A DNA stretch of 64,000 bases, from NCBI GenBank assembly GCA_021498125.1, contig JAIZWL010000001.1:385434-449433 (forward strand), given 5' to 3'. Under the pieces are notes generated by a model. It saw nothing but the letters and a program-made list of their open reading frames with translations. It was not told the DNA's origin and made no database searches. The position numbers were made by a program, and so were the translations under genes. The stretch's first letter is position 1, and each line of letters opens with the position of its first letter. Positions 24,345 to 33,254 of this stretch are shown piece after piece. The DNA comes from Candidatus Thorarchaeota archaeon. Its GTDB lineage: Archaea; Asgardarchaeota; Thorarchaeia; Thorarchaeales; Thorarchaeaceae.

Positions 24345-24902
24345 GTGACAAAAGAGCCAGAGATAATCCCTTGGTGGCAAGGGAAACTTAAAGAGCGCGA
24401 ACTCATGCGTGCATTTTTCGCCAAGACATGGTCAAAGATTGGAAATAGGATTGCTGTTATGTTCCCGGATCGTGTGAGGGATCTCTATTACAGTGCAGGT
24501 AGACTTGCGGGTCTTGAGGCCCAGAAGGAGTACTTTAAGATTGGTAAGCAGAAACCTCCTGGTGATTTCAAGGGTATTGTTGAGTTCATCAAGACTGCTC
24601 TCTCAACACTGATCATACCCTTTGGTGATGTAAAAATCGAGAAGCTTTACAAGCTCTGGCTAGATGAAGAGGCAATTCTCGAGATTCACGATAACCCCTA
24701 TGCAGCCGGAGTACAGAGCGAAGAGCCATCATGCTATTTTCTCAAGGGTTTCATCGAGGCCATTCTCGAGTATCTTACAGATTTCAATAGAATCGAATAC
24801 GCAACCCTTGAAGTCGTTGAGCAGGAATGTATGTCCACTGGTGCTGATGTATGCCGTTTTCAATTGAAACTCAGTTATCCTGCCAAAGGCGGTGGAAACT
24901 GA
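24345..24902 (+). CDS. V4R/TRAPP-like protein, third and divergent member
   Basis: 185 aa. The C-terminal half keeps the V4R pattern (SCYFLKGFIEAILEYLTDFNRIEYATLEVVEQEC then GADVCRFQLKL), and the N-terminal half adds a longer helical region than in the other copies (IPWWQGKLKERELMRAFFAKTWSKIGNRIAVMFPDRVRDLYYSAGRLAG). GTG 24345 is chosen because GGAGG lies at 24331; a longer reading from TTG 24300 has no support. It closes the V4R cluster. Confidence 0.75.
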   Translation: MTKEPEIIPWWQGKLKERELMRAFFAKTWSKIGNRIAVMFPDRVRDLYYSAGRLAGLEAQKEYFKIGKQKPPGDFKGIVEFIKTALSTLIIPFGDVKIEKLYKLWLDEEAILEIHDNPYAAGVQSEEPSCYFLKGFIEAILEYLTDFNRIEYATLEVVEQECMSTGADVCRFQLKLSYPAKGGGN

Positions 24903-24930
24903 TAGTACAGACATTCCTCCAACAGAGCCC

Positions 24931-24938
24931 TTAATTAA
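24931..24938 (+). promoter_or_regulatory. TATA box of the membrane winged-helix gene
   Basis: TTAATTAA would place transcription start near 24960, at or within a few bases of the in-frame ATG codons at 24954, 24960 and 24966. The mRNA is therefore probably leaderless, which agrees with the lack of a Shine-Dalgarno sequence. Confidence 0.5.
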
Positions 24939-24953
24939 GCTCAACTGAAGATA

Positions 24954-25697
24954 ATGGTGATGTCAATGCGTCGAGCAGTCGTGCTAGTATCTCTTGTATT
25001 GGCCATGACCGGGTTACTAGCAGTACTGACAATCGAGGACCAATTAGGTCACAATGCATTGATCATTCAGGATCTTTCTTTCTCGGGCTCCCTCTCTAAT
25101 CCTGTAGAAACCTTTGGCATGAGCCTAGGCATCGGAACTATGGCTGTTGTACAAGGGGGTACTACTGGATTCCATTCCATGGCTCTATCAGGAATTCCTC
25201 TTGTCTTGGGGACGGTTGCTGTAGAGAAACGGTCTGAAAAGCAGACTTCACTTCGGTGTCGTATCGTCAACGAAATCTCGGAGAATCCCGGTATTCATCT
25301 ACGGGAACTCTTACGCAATGTTGGTTGTGCAATGGGTGCCCTTCAGTATCATCTAAAGAATCTCGAACAGGCGGGTGTAGTAGTTTCCATTCGCAACGGT
25401 AATAGTAAGCACTTTTTCATGGCGGATTTCTCTTCGAATCCGCAGGTGATGCAGCTTGCTGCTCTTCTCAGGAATCCAACCATTCATGCAATTATTGATG
25501 AGTGCAAAGCAAATGGCCGGGTCACACAGGCGCACCTGAGTCGAATGCTCTCGATTGACAAGAGTCTGATCTCATACTATGCAACGGCTCTTATTGACTC
25601 GGGATTTTTAAAGATCATCCCGGTCTTTGGACGCGAACGACCTCTTACTCTCACCGACTATGCTCTGTCCGCATTAGGTGAGCTTGGTGTATCTTAG
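24954..25697 (+). CDS. Membrane-anchored double winged-helix transcription regulator
   Basis: 247 aa. A signal-anchor helix at residues 6-26 and a second hydrophobic segment near 60-85 precede two winged-helix domains: one MarR/ArsR-like (EISENPGIHLRELLRNVGCAMGALQYHLKNLEQAGVV) and one closing HTH (ANGRVTQAHLSRMLSIDKSLISYYATALIDSGFL). Membrane-tethered regulators of this design are common in Euryarchaeota and Asgards. The start is leaderless-type, so 24954, 24960 or 24966 may be used. It precedes the ABC exporter genes and may sense envelope state. Confidence 0.82.
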   Translation: MVMSMRRAVVLVSLVLAMTGLLAVLTIEDQLGHNALIIQDLSFSGSLSNPVETFGMSLGIGTMAVVQGGTTGFHSMALSGIPLVLGTVAVEKRSEKQTSLRCRIVNEISENPGIHLRELLRNVGCAMGALQYHLKNLEQAGVVVSIRNGNSKHFFMADFSSNPQVMQLAALLRNPTIHAIIDECKANGRVTQAHLSRMLSIDKSLISYYATALIDSGFLKIIPVFGRERPLTLTDYALSALGELGVS

Positions 25698-25822
25698 GAT
25701 GTCAATAGTACAATAGTGACTGTAACTGTAAGCTTATCTTGCTAATTTCAGCAGTCTTTTTAGAAACCCGAAGATGTTTTCATCCGTGTGATGAATGGCC
25801 CTGGTCAAGGTTGAATGTTGCC

Positions 25823-26581
25823 ATGCCTGATGATATAGTCAATGACTCGGATTACGATATTGGTCTGTTGACCGAAGATGATGTTGATGAATCAGAAGAA
25901 GTCACATATGCGGTTCGTCTTGTTGATGTCCATCGGGAGTTTACCATTAGGGATCAAACCGTAAAGGCACTTAATGGAGTTTCTCTGGATGTTGCTCCTG
26001 GCGAGTTTGTTGTCGTAGATGGTCCCAGTGGGGCCGGAAAGACCACACTCCTTAATGTGATAGGGGCTCTCGATTATACTACCTCTGGTCGTGTAATCTT
26101 AATGGATGTTCCGATCAATGATTACGATGAGTCATTTAGGGCAACATTTCGTCTGACATATACTGGCTTTATCTTTCAGAGCTACAATCTCATCTCGACT
26201 CTGACCGCGCTTGAGAACATAATGTTCCCCATGCAACTTTCGGACAAGCCGATAAAGGACATTGAGGCTCAGGCTTTGAATCTCTTAACACAGGTCAGTC
26301 TTGCTGATAGGCAACATCATCTGCCATGGCAGTTGAGTTCGGGGGAACAGCAGCGCGTTGCGATTGCCCGAGCCATGGCAAACGATCCTCCACTGATCTT
26401 GGCTGATGAGCCTACTGCGAATCTTGACGACACAAGTGCAGATATTGTCAGAAAGTATCTTGTGGAACTGAATGGTCGGGGAAAGACCGTGATTGTAATG
26501 ACGCACGATGATAAGATCATTCAACTCGATGGTGTACGGCGTTTTCATATGGTTGATGGAGTGCTGAGTGAGGTTGAATGA
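25823..26581 (+). CDS. MacB/LolD-type ABC exporter ATPase
   Basis: 252-aa ATPase with Walker [12 protein letters not shown], signature [17 protein letters not shown], Walker [15 protein letters not shown] and the switch His in MTHDD. The [10 protein letters not shown] form is typical of the MacB/LolD/FtsE branch, which works with FtsX-type permeases. It has an unusual acidic N-terminal extension of about 30 residues ([24 protein letters not shown]). ATG 25823 chosen. It overlaps the permease gene by 14 bases. Confidence 0.93.
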   Translation: MPDDIVNDSDYDIGLLTEDDVDESEEVTYAVRLVDVHREFTIRDQTVKALNGVSLDVAPGEFVVVDGPSGAGKTTLLNVIGALDYTTSGRVILMDVPINDYDESFRATFRLTYTGFIFQSYNLISTLTALENIMFPMQLSDKPIKDIEAQALNLLTQVSLADRQHHLPWQLSSGEQQRVAIARAMANDPPLILADEPTANLDDTSADIVRKYLVELNGRGKTVIVMTHDDKIIQLDGVRRFHMVDGVLSEVE

Positions 26582-28424
26582 GCGACAGGACTATGCATCT
26601 ACCGACTTGAAGCGTCGCCCCTTCAAGACCGCTATTATGATCACAGGCATGACCATTGTTGTTGCCTTTACCATGTTCTTGTTTCTATTCGCCAATACGC
26701 TTCTTGATGTGACGTTCTATATCACTTCAGCAAACTTCATGCATTCTCTCAGTATTTTCTTTGAAACCTTTATTGGGGCTATCCTGTTACTGGTCATGGT
26801 CCTCGGAGTAGTTATCTTCTCCAGCATGATCTCTCTTGAGATGGTAAGCCGTCGTAAGGACATTGGACTCATGAAGGCCATCGGAACCATGATCGATACT
26901 GTCTATGATCATTTTATGGCACAAGCGGTCATTCTCTTACTAGCAAGTGTCGTCTTGGGCACGAGTATCGGCACCCTTCTCTATTTTGCCGGAATGCTCT
27001 GGCTCTCCACTGTAATACCCAATCTTCAATTTGCTGGAGTATTTCCCATCCTTCCTGTTGCATTTCTGGCATTCCTCTACCTCTTTGTCGGATATTTTGC
27101 AGCCCAAAAACCAATCTATGATGCTGTTCATGAGTTGCCGCTCACTACATTGAATCCCGTCTTGGGGACTCGCGTGCGCAAGGTTGGCTATCTTGACTCA
27201 TTTGGACTCTCCTTTAAGATTGCTACAAAGGCGACTGGACGCAGGATTAAAGGGTCTCGCCGAACTCTTCTCTCTCTATTTCTGAGTATCACGCTTGCAT
27301 CTGTACTCTGGATTGGAGGAGGGGTCGTTCAGACCACAACAAGTTCATACATCAGCCGTTCTATGGGTACTAATATTGTGGCCATAGGGTCCTCTCAAGT
27401 CTTGAACAGTTATGAGGCTGCATACACCTTAGGGAACGGCCATCTTGCTAACCAGACACTTGTTAATGCAAGCAACCTCATCCCCTCTGATCTTCTTGAC
27501 GACCTTCAGGCAATACCCGCCATAAGCCATATTGAAGAACGCCTTATCGAAGAGACCACTATTCATGAGGGGCCCGCCATAGTATGGAATCCAACTCTTG
27601 AGCAGTGGGAACGGATCGGTCAGGACCGTGATGCAAGTGCTCTGGTCATGGGAATTGACTGGACGCATACGCTCTCGGACTGGTACTTTGAAGGCGATCC
27701 AATTAATGCGACAAATCAGGCATGGATTGGCGGAATGCTTGCAACAACAGCCTATGATGATCCTTTGGTGCAGACTCTTCAATTACAGGGGGCATCTCTT
27801 GATATTCGTGGGATTGCTTTTGATATTGCGAATGATGGGCTTGTTGCTCTAATGGACCTTGAGACCATGAAATCGCTCTGGAAGGTATCTCTGCCAAATC
27901 TTGTCCTTGTTCAGCTGGACTACTATACCAATGATACGATCGCACAGATCGCACAGGTTGCTCAGAATTATGGTCTGCAGGTCTTTGCCCAGCAGTATCT
28001 TCTTGACTCGAATATTGCAACCCTCAACGCGATCTGGTATCTGCTCCAGCCTCTCTCTGTCATGGCGCTTCTCAGTGCGTTTGTTGCATTGATGAATTAT
28101 CTCTTGGTGTCTGTGTTCAGTAGGTTCCGCGACTATGTCATCATGCGTTCCATAGGTGCTAAACCTTCCTTCCTTGCGAAGACCATAATTGCTGAGGGTC
28201 TCAGTACTGGGTTCACTGCTGGCATTCCCGGAATATTTGTAGCGATTCTTCTCAGTCTGTATGCACTGGTTCCAGAAGCAGCAATACCCGGGCTATTGTA
28301 TCTGCCAGTATCATTTGGTCTGATGATCGGTGCACTGGTAATCGTAACAGTCCTTGCAGCCCTCCCTGTGTATCTCCTCTTTTCCAGTAAAATGGAATTC
28401 CGAGTCTCAGAGTTTCAAGTCTGA
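26568..28424 (+). CDS. FtsX/MacB-type ABC transporter permease
   Basis: 618 aa with two FtsX-like units: helices near 22-45, 60-85, 120-145 and 160-185, then after an internal repeat start (FGLSFKIATKATGRRIKGSRRTL) an outer domain of about 210 aa (residues 265-475) and three C-terminal helices (480-505, 535-560, 575-602). This eight-helix duplicated form is more like LolC-type or antimicrobial-peptide exporters than the four-helix MacB. GTG 26568 overlaps the ATPase stop; TTG 26574 is an alternative. Substrate unknown. Confidence 0.88.
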   Translation: MRLNERQDYASTDLKRRPFKTAIMITGMTIVVAFTMFLFLFANTLLDVTFYITSANFMHSLSIFFETFIGAILLLVMVLGVVIFSSMISLEMVSRRKDIGLMKAIGTMIDTVYDHFMAQAVILLLASVVLGTSIGTLLYFAGMLWLSTVIPNLQFAGVFPILPVAFLAFLYLFVGYFAAQKPIYDAVHELPLTTLNPVLGTRVRKVGYLDSFGLSFKIATKATGRRIKGSRRTLLSLFLSITLASVLWIGGGVVQTTTSSYISRSMGTNIVAIGSSQVLNSYEAAYTLGNGHLANQTLVNASNLIPSDLLDDLQAIPAISHIEERLIEETTIHEGPAIVWNPTLEQWERIGQDRDASALVMGIDWTHTLSDWYFEGDPINATNQAWIGGMLATTAYDDPLVQTLQLQGASLDIRGIAFDIANDGLVALMDLETMKSLWKVSLPNLVLVQLDYYTNDTIAQIAQVAQNYGLQVFAQQYLLDSNIATLNAIWYLLQPLSVMALLSAFVALMNYLLVSVFSRFRDYVIMRSIGAKPSFLAKTIIAEGLSTGFTAGIPGIFVAILLSLYALVPEAAIPGLLYLPVSFGLMIGALVIVTVLAALPVYLLFSSKMEFRVSEFQV

Positions 28425-28473
28425 AGGTAATCCTCTTAAGATATTGGCTGTGTTCGAGGTTTGAGGTGTAAAG

Positions 28474-30144
28474 ATGCCTGAAATACCCCAAGAAGAGGAG
28501 ATTTCCATACACTGGATCCAAGATGTCTTGGACCGAGTCCTTGAACGCGATGTTGATGAATACCTGCTCTCAGCTGGTAAGAGTCCGAGTGGAAGCATAC
28601 ACATTGGTTTCCTACGGGAACTGATCATCTCGGATGTCATTAAGCGGAAACTTCTCGATATGGGTAAGAAGGCACGTACAATGTTCATCATTGATGACTA
28701 TGACCCCGTACGGTCTTTTCCCCCTGGCATCTCACTCTCGCTTGATGATTGGGCGGGAGTCCCCTATTCCGATGTGCCAGATGAGTTTGGGTGCTGTTCG
28801 AGTTTTGGGGCCCACTGGGGAAACGAACTCATCCGTGCGCTCCCCGAATATGGCCTTGACCCTGAGATAGTCTGGACCTCTGAGATCTACAAGATGCCCG
28901 AGATGGTGGAAGAGATCCGATTATGCCTGCGGAACACAGAGGTCATTCGAGAGATCATGATCGAGTTTGTCGCACGCGACTTTAGTCCCGAGCAACGTGC
29001 AGAGTATGTCGAGTCAATGAAGCAATGGTATCCGGGTTCGGTAATATGCCCCAAGTGTGGTCGTCTGCAAGCAGGGAAAAAGGGATCTATCCAACCTAAT
29101 AGAATCCTATCCTATGACCCTGATACGGATGAGGTCTCATTCAAGTGTCACTACTGTGGTCTTGAGGACAAGCGTCCTTTGAGTGAGCTTCGAATCAAGC
29201 TGACTTGGCGTATTGATTGGCCTGTCAAATGGCACATCTTCAATGTGACGTGCGAGCCCGCAGGGAAAGATCATGCCGTCAAGGGTGGTTCATACGATAC
29301 TGGTCTTGAGGTCTCACGGAGAGTCTTCGGATGGGAAGGGCCGGTTAAAGTCCCATATGAATGGGTTCAAATCGGCGGCAGAGACATGGCCACCTCTGAA
29401 GGTATTGTGTTCAGTCCTAAGGTCTGGTTAGATATTGCGCCGCCAGAACTGTACAGGTTCCTGATGCTCAAGACCGACATCTCACGTACCATCAATATAC
29501 AGCCGGATCGGATTCCCGACTTTGTAGACCAGTATGACCGTTTTGAACGGATATACTACGATCTCGAAGATGTGAACGAGGAGTCCAAAAAACTGGCCAA
29601 GCTGTTGTATCCATTGTGTGAGCCAAAGCCCGTTAATGACGAGTACGTTCCTAAATTGCCGTTCAAATATGCAGTCGTCATGTCACAGCTTGATGAGATT
29701 CTTGGACATGATGTTGTCATTGCAAACTGTGTAGCGGCTCTCAAGAAGCAGTTCTCTCTGTCCGAGGTCTCGGAGGAGTCCATGTATCATATCGAGCGTC
29801 GCCTTCGAATGGCCCGTAACTGGGTGCAAGAATATGGAACTGCACGTGATCGTGTTTCTATCCCACCAACAGTTCCGCCAGAGATTCGTCAGACGCTCAC
29901 TGACAAGGATAAGGACTTCCTCAAAGGTCTGCTTGAGCGACTTGAACAAACCGAACTGAGCGACGAGGAGATTCAGACAATTGTCTTCGAGACCGCTAAG
30001 GGCGTGGGCCTAAAAGATAAGCGTGCCTTTATTGTTCTCTATCGAATTCTCATCTCACGCAAATCCGGTCCTCGGCTTGGCCCATTTCTTAACCTTCTTG
30101 GGTTGGACTGGGTCCGAAAACGAATCGCAAGCGTGTTGGAATAG
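28474..30144 (+). CDS. lysK: Class I lysyl-tRNA synthetase
   Basis: 556-aa class I LysRS, the archaeal form. The HIGH-type motif is SIHIG at residues 41-45 within SAGKSPSGSIHIGF; a zinc-ribbon insert has CPKC (202-205) and CHYC (235-238). The KMSKS-equivalent loop reads GGRDMATSEG (311-320), a marked departure from the KMSSSKG-like sequence usual in class I LysRS; the catalytic lysine of that loop is missing. Charges tRNA-Lys. The C-terminal anticodon-binding helical domain runs from about 390. ATG 28474 with GAGGTG upstream. Confidence 0.94.
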   Translation: MPEIPQEEEISIHWIQDVLDRVLERDVDEYLLSAGKSPSGSIHIGFLRELIISDVIKRKLLDMGKKARTMFIIDDYDPVRSFPPGISLSLDDWAGVPYSDVPDEFGCCSSFGAHWGNELIRALPEYGLDPEIVWTSEIYKMPEMVEEIRLCLRNTEVIREIMIEFVARDFSPEQRAEYVESMKQWYPGSVICPKCGRLQAGKKGSIQPNRILSYDPDTDEVSFKCHYCGLEDKRPLSELRIKLTWRIDWPVKWHIFNVTCEPAGKDHAVKGGSYDTGLEVSRRVFGWEGPVKVPYEWVQIGGRDMATSEGIVFSPKVWLDIAPPELYRFLMLKTDISRTINIQPDRIPDFVDQYDRFERIYYDLEDVNEESKKLAKLLYPLCEPKPVNDEYVPKLPFKYAVVMSQLDEILGHDVVIANCVAALKKQFSLSEVSEESMYHIERRLRMARNWVQEYGTARDRVSIPPTVPPEIRQTLTDKDKDFLKGLLERLEQTELSDEEIQTIVFETAKGVGLKDKRAFIVLYRILISRKSGPRLGPFLNLLGLDWVRKRIASVLE

Positions 30145-30226
30145 ACATGAGGGGCCTTCAATGGCCTCTCACTACCTTTATTAGAGCCACCTTGACCGAC
30201 GGAGGCGGCCCCTGAGGTCAGGACAT

Positions 30227-30967
30227 GTGATAATTATGCTTGGTCGCCTACGGGAAAAATATCAAAAAGTCATGATGCCTATAGGCCGCGCTCTTGCGCG
30301 AACCGGGATTACGCCAAATGCGATTACAGTGCTCACGCTTATTGTAGCAATCATCAGTGCTTACTTCTTTTACATCGGCGATCTTCTCGTTGGCTTTGCC
30401 GTAATGGTCTTCACAGTTGTCCTGGACATGTTTGATGGGGCTGTTGCACGAGCTGCAAATCTCGGCTCAAAGTTTGGGGCCACTCTTGATCACACACTCG
30501 ACAGATATGCAGAGTTCTTTTTCATGTTGGGTCTCATGGCAGGACCTGTAGGTGCTGTCGCTATTCCATGGTGGCCCTATACTGCTGGTGACACTTTCAT
30601 TCCATGGTTCTGGGGCTTCGTTGCCTTGTTTGGTATGCTCATGGCTAGCTTTACTCGTGCAAAGGCTGAGTCTGTTGGAGGTATGGAGAGCTGTACCGTG
30701 GGAGTTGCTGAACGACAGGAGAAACTGATCCTTCAGTTTACAGGAATCCTTCTCCTTGCATTATGGCCTACCAATCTATGGGCTGACATGCTTGCATTCT
30801 TGCCTCCGATGGTCTGGCAGTTTTTTGTTGGTCTTCAGATCACAAACATACTCACCCTGCTTGTGGTCATAGTCGCAATACTCTCTCATATCACCGTTGC
30901 TCAACGACTTGCCTACGCCCGCAAAATCATACTTGGTACACAACAGGAAGATACGCACGATGTATGA
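30227..30967 (+). CDS. CDP-alcohol phosphatidyltransferase, probably archaetidylinositol phosphate synthase
   Basis: 246-aa membrane enzyme with the CDP-alcohol motif intact (DMFDGAVARAANLGSKFGATLDHTLDR; all four Asp and the DG..AR pair). Six hydrophobic helices. It moves a polar headgroup onto CDP-archaeol. Since the window also has an inositol-1-phosphate synthase (43492-44580), archaetidylinositol phosphate synthesis is the most attractive role, though serine or glycerol forms cannot be excluded. GTG 30227 has GAGGT 8 bases upstream; ATG 30236 is possible. Overlaps the next gene by 8 bases. Confidence 0.9.
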   Translation: MIIMLGRLREKYQKVMMPIGRALARTGITPNAITVLTLIVAIISAYFFYIGDLLVGFAVMVFTVVLDMFDGAVARAANLGSKFGATLDHTLDRYAEFFFMLGLMAGPVGAVAIPWWPYTAGDTFIPWFWGFVALFGMLMASFTRAKAESVGGMESCTVGVAERQEKLILQFTGILLLALWPTNLWADMLAFLPPMVWQFFVGLQITNILTLLVVIVAILSHITVAQRLAYARKIILGTQQEDTHDV

Positions 30968-31856
30968 TCTACTGGTCATTGGTAATCCCGTATCCCTCAT
31001 TAAAGAGGGCCATCTTCCCGGAGAAATAGTCCTTGGGCCAAGTGTGGTAGCAGCCTCTATTGCAGCGCGTCTTGGCGTCCTTGATATGGTCCTTGCTGGA
31101 AATGTCCCCCCTATGTGGCGTGAGCATCTTATCGCAGATCTTGACCGTTATACTATACCGGAGCACTATTTTGTTGATAGCCAAGCTTACAGAGAAGTCA
31201 GCGTTCCTACCCCAGATGGTGTTTCTGTCAGAATAGCGGTCTCTGATGAACGAATATCGATTCGTAATTTTCCAGAGGAATTCCTGACGGCCAAGGCCAT
31301 TGTTCTCGCACCATTCGGAGATGAGATCGATCCCGAATTAGCCGAATGGATCGCATCCTCAAGCACAGGTACAATCCTTTGGGATCCCGGCCTCTTCAGA
31401 CTTCGGCAAGATGAAGCGATTCCTCTCTCGCCAGAGCGTGGCGATCTTGTTCGATTTCTCAAGTCTGTTGATATAGTCTCAATAAACATCAAAGAAGGTG
31501 ACGCACTAGTTGGGGCGTCCGATCCTCACATTGCAGCGGAGTTGCTCGTCGAATGGGGCGCGACCACAAGCATAGTGACCGATGGCAGTAACGGGAGCAT
31601 CCTCTATGATGGGACCGACTTCATCAGTGTACCTGCATACCCTATTGAAAATGCTTGGCGATGTTGGACGGGTGCCGCATTTGTTGCAGGACTGACATAT
31701 GGTGTTATCCACGAAGAACGAATCACTGATAGTACAGCTCTCGCCTCAAGCGTGGCCAGTATCTTTATCGAGCAAGCTGACAGGTATGCTCCGATCGATT
31801 TCCGGACTGTGAAAGCACGGAAAGATGCGATCCTCGAAGGGGTATCATACAAATAG
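30960..31856 (+). CDS. PfkB-like protein lacking the catalytic Asp (possible pseudokinase)
   Basis: 298 aa with the overall ribokinase fold: N-terminal DLLVIGNPVSLI, central beta-alpha repeats, VSINIKEGDALVGA (the NExE region) and SIVTDGSNGSILYDG. The anion-hole/base motif, normally GAGD, reads CWTGAAFVAGL, so the catalytic Asp is Ala. It may be a dead kinase acting as a binding or regulatory subunit, or may use another base. ATG 30960 overlaps the phosphatidyltransferase stop, so translation is likely coupled and a link with headgroup metabolism is plausible. Confidence 0.8.
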   Translation: MYDLLVIGNPVSLIKEGHLPGEIVLGPSVVAASIAARLGVLDMVLAGNVPPMWREHLIADLDRYTIPEHYFVDSQAYREVSVPTPDGVSVRIAVSDERISIRNFPEEFLTAKAIVLAPFGDEIDPELAEWIASSSTGTILWDPGLFRLRQDEAIPLSPERGDLVRFLKSVDIVSINIKEGDALVGASDPHIAAELLVEWGATTSIVTDGSNGSILYDGTDFISVPAYPIENAWRCWTGAAFVAGLTYGVIHEERITDSTALASSVASIFIEQADRYAPIDFRTVKARKDAILEGVSYK

Positions 31857-31876
31857 TCGAGCTCTTAGTCGCTCGT

Positions 31877-32233
31877 CTATTCAGTGAGGTCGAAGACCTT
31901 TTCCATCGTGGTCACGAGAAACATTTTTGCCTCGTGCATAGCCCTTCTCCCTCGGTCAGTGATCCCATAGTATTTTCGTGGCGACCCATCCTCGTGTTGC
32001 TCTTCTATCAGGCCATCTTTGATCAGTCGATAGATGATCGCATATCCACTGACGGTGGCTGGTGCAAATCCAAACCTCTTGCTGACAAGCTCTTTCAGTT
32101 CATAGCCATAATGTGGTCGCTCTTGAAGAAGCCTGAGAATATAGATCCACAGCATCTCCTTTGTTAGCTTGTCAACAAGTCTCCCAATGGCCTTTGGTTT
32201 GTCCTTTTCCACGCTCGGTGCCTCATCAGGCAT
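31877..32233 (-). CDS. PadR family transcription regulator
   Basis: 118-aa winged-helix protein. PadR signatures are clear: ILRLLQERPHYGYELKELVSKRFGF, then VSGYAIIYRLIKDGLIEEQHEDGSPRKYYGITDRGRRAMHEA. The N-terminal 20 residues are charged and likely flexible. It converges on the PfkB-like gene and starts 3 bases after trmY's stop on the same strand, so the two may be one transcript. The ligand is unknown. Confidence 0.93.
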   Translation of the reverse strand: MPDEAPSVEKDKPKAIGRLVDKLTKEMLWIYILRLLQERPHYGYELKELVSKRFGFAPATVSGYAIIYRLIKDGLIEEQHEDGSPRKYYGITDRGRRAMHEAKMFLVTTMEKVFDLTE

Positions 32234-32236
32234 TTG

Positions 32237-32824
32237 TTATGACTCCCTTTCGGATGCTGAGATCACGTTTACAATGCAGTGGCTGCTTAGATAACTTGTC
32301 GCTCCGAGGGATACTCGTGGTACATCAAATTTTCTAATGGCCATCTGCGCACGCGAATCAAAGCCCACATGGTCTCCGAGCATAAAACTGTTCTGAGTAT
32401 GACACTCCCACAGCCTTTTCTCGGATAATGGGTCACCGCCCTCGTCCAAGACCCATATCTTCGAATCCGGGCGATCAATTATCTCTCCCACAATCTGTTC
32501 AATTGAGGACTCTTCAATAGTGATGTATGATGGAGGGTTTCCTCTCAATGATTGTTGAATGACCTCCGCCCAAGCTCGCTCACCCACTGGCAGTTTCTCT
32601 TTTGGATCTCTAAAAATCAGCACAATCTTGTTTGCTATCACAGCCAGCAGTTCCAGACCGTCCTTTGGCCAGCTCTCAGGCCCCCAGTCAAAGCATGCCG
32701 CGAGATCTCTACATAGAAGATCGACTCGTCCTCCTGATCCCGGGAGGTCCTTGAGTAAGAAATCACCATCCGCCGGAACTTTTGGTAGCAACTGAATGAA
32801 CTGTAGCAGTCTGGTAGGTGCCAT
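32237..32824 (-). CDS. trmY: tRNA (pseudouridine54-N1)-methyltransferase TrmY
   Basis: 195-aa SPOUT methyltransferase that makes N1-methylpseudouridine at tRNA position 54. Family landmarks: FLLKDLPGSGGRVDLLCRDL near the N-terminus, the SAM-binding knot with SKIWVLDEGGDPL and MLGDHVGFD, and the C-terminal RVSLGATSYLSSHCIVNVISA. ATG 32824. It lies in a short translation block with eS26 and near the CCA-adding enzyme. Confidence 0.94.
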   Translation of the reverse strand: MAPTRLLQFIQLLPKVPADGDFLLKDLPGSGGRVDLLCRDLAACFDWGPESWPKDGLELLAVIANKIVLIFRDPKEKLPVGERAWAEVIQQSLRGNPPSYITIEESSIEQIVGEIIDRPDSKIWVLDEGGDPLSEKRLWECHTQNSFMLGDHVGFDSRAQMAIRKFDVPRVSLGATSYLSSHCIVNVISASERES

Positions 32825-32897
32825 TTGGCGTGTCCTCTAAGGTGAGGTTCGAATGCTCTTCAGTACCTTTTTCTGGTCTGACATCGTGAAGTTGGAA

Positions 32898-33182
32898 TTA
32901 GCGGCGAGGCTTGGTTCTCCTATCGGCAGCGCTTCTTATCTGCACCTTGCCTGTGTGAACCGCGCAAGAAATACAATAGTATTCTGTGACCCTACGCGTA
33001 TGAATATAGCTGCCCTGCGCACGAAGTTCACGAGCGAGTTGTGGATCAACTGTTGATACTCGTCGAGTGTACTTCTTTGCTTTATCAGCAGGTACCATTC
33101 TTCCACACTTGGAACATTGAACCATTCCGGATCGACCTGAACCGCCCTTGGCTCGGCCGCCTGATTTTCGTTTTTTACCCAA
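32898..33182 (-). CDS. rps26e: Ribosomal protein eS26
   Basis: 94-aa small-subunit protein with the zinc-binding CSKCGRMVPADKAKKY and YYCISCAVHTGK pairs typical of S26e, basic N- and C-termini (GKKRKSGGRAKGGSGRSG and SAADRRTKPRR). TTG start with GGTGG upstream. eS26 occurs in eukaryotes, Crenarchaeota and Asgards, but not in most Euryarchaeota, supporting the lineage call. Confidence 0.93.
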   Translation of the reverse strand: MGKKRKSGGRAKGGSGRSGMVQCSKCGRMVPADKAKKYTRRVSTVDPQLARELRAQGSYIHTRRVTEYYCISCAVHTGKVQIRSAADRRTKPRR

Positions 33183-33254
33183 TTTTGTCCACCAGAACTG
33201 TGTCTTACTGGCGCCTTCTCCTCTGTCCTTAAAACCTTGTGGCTAGATGAGCTG

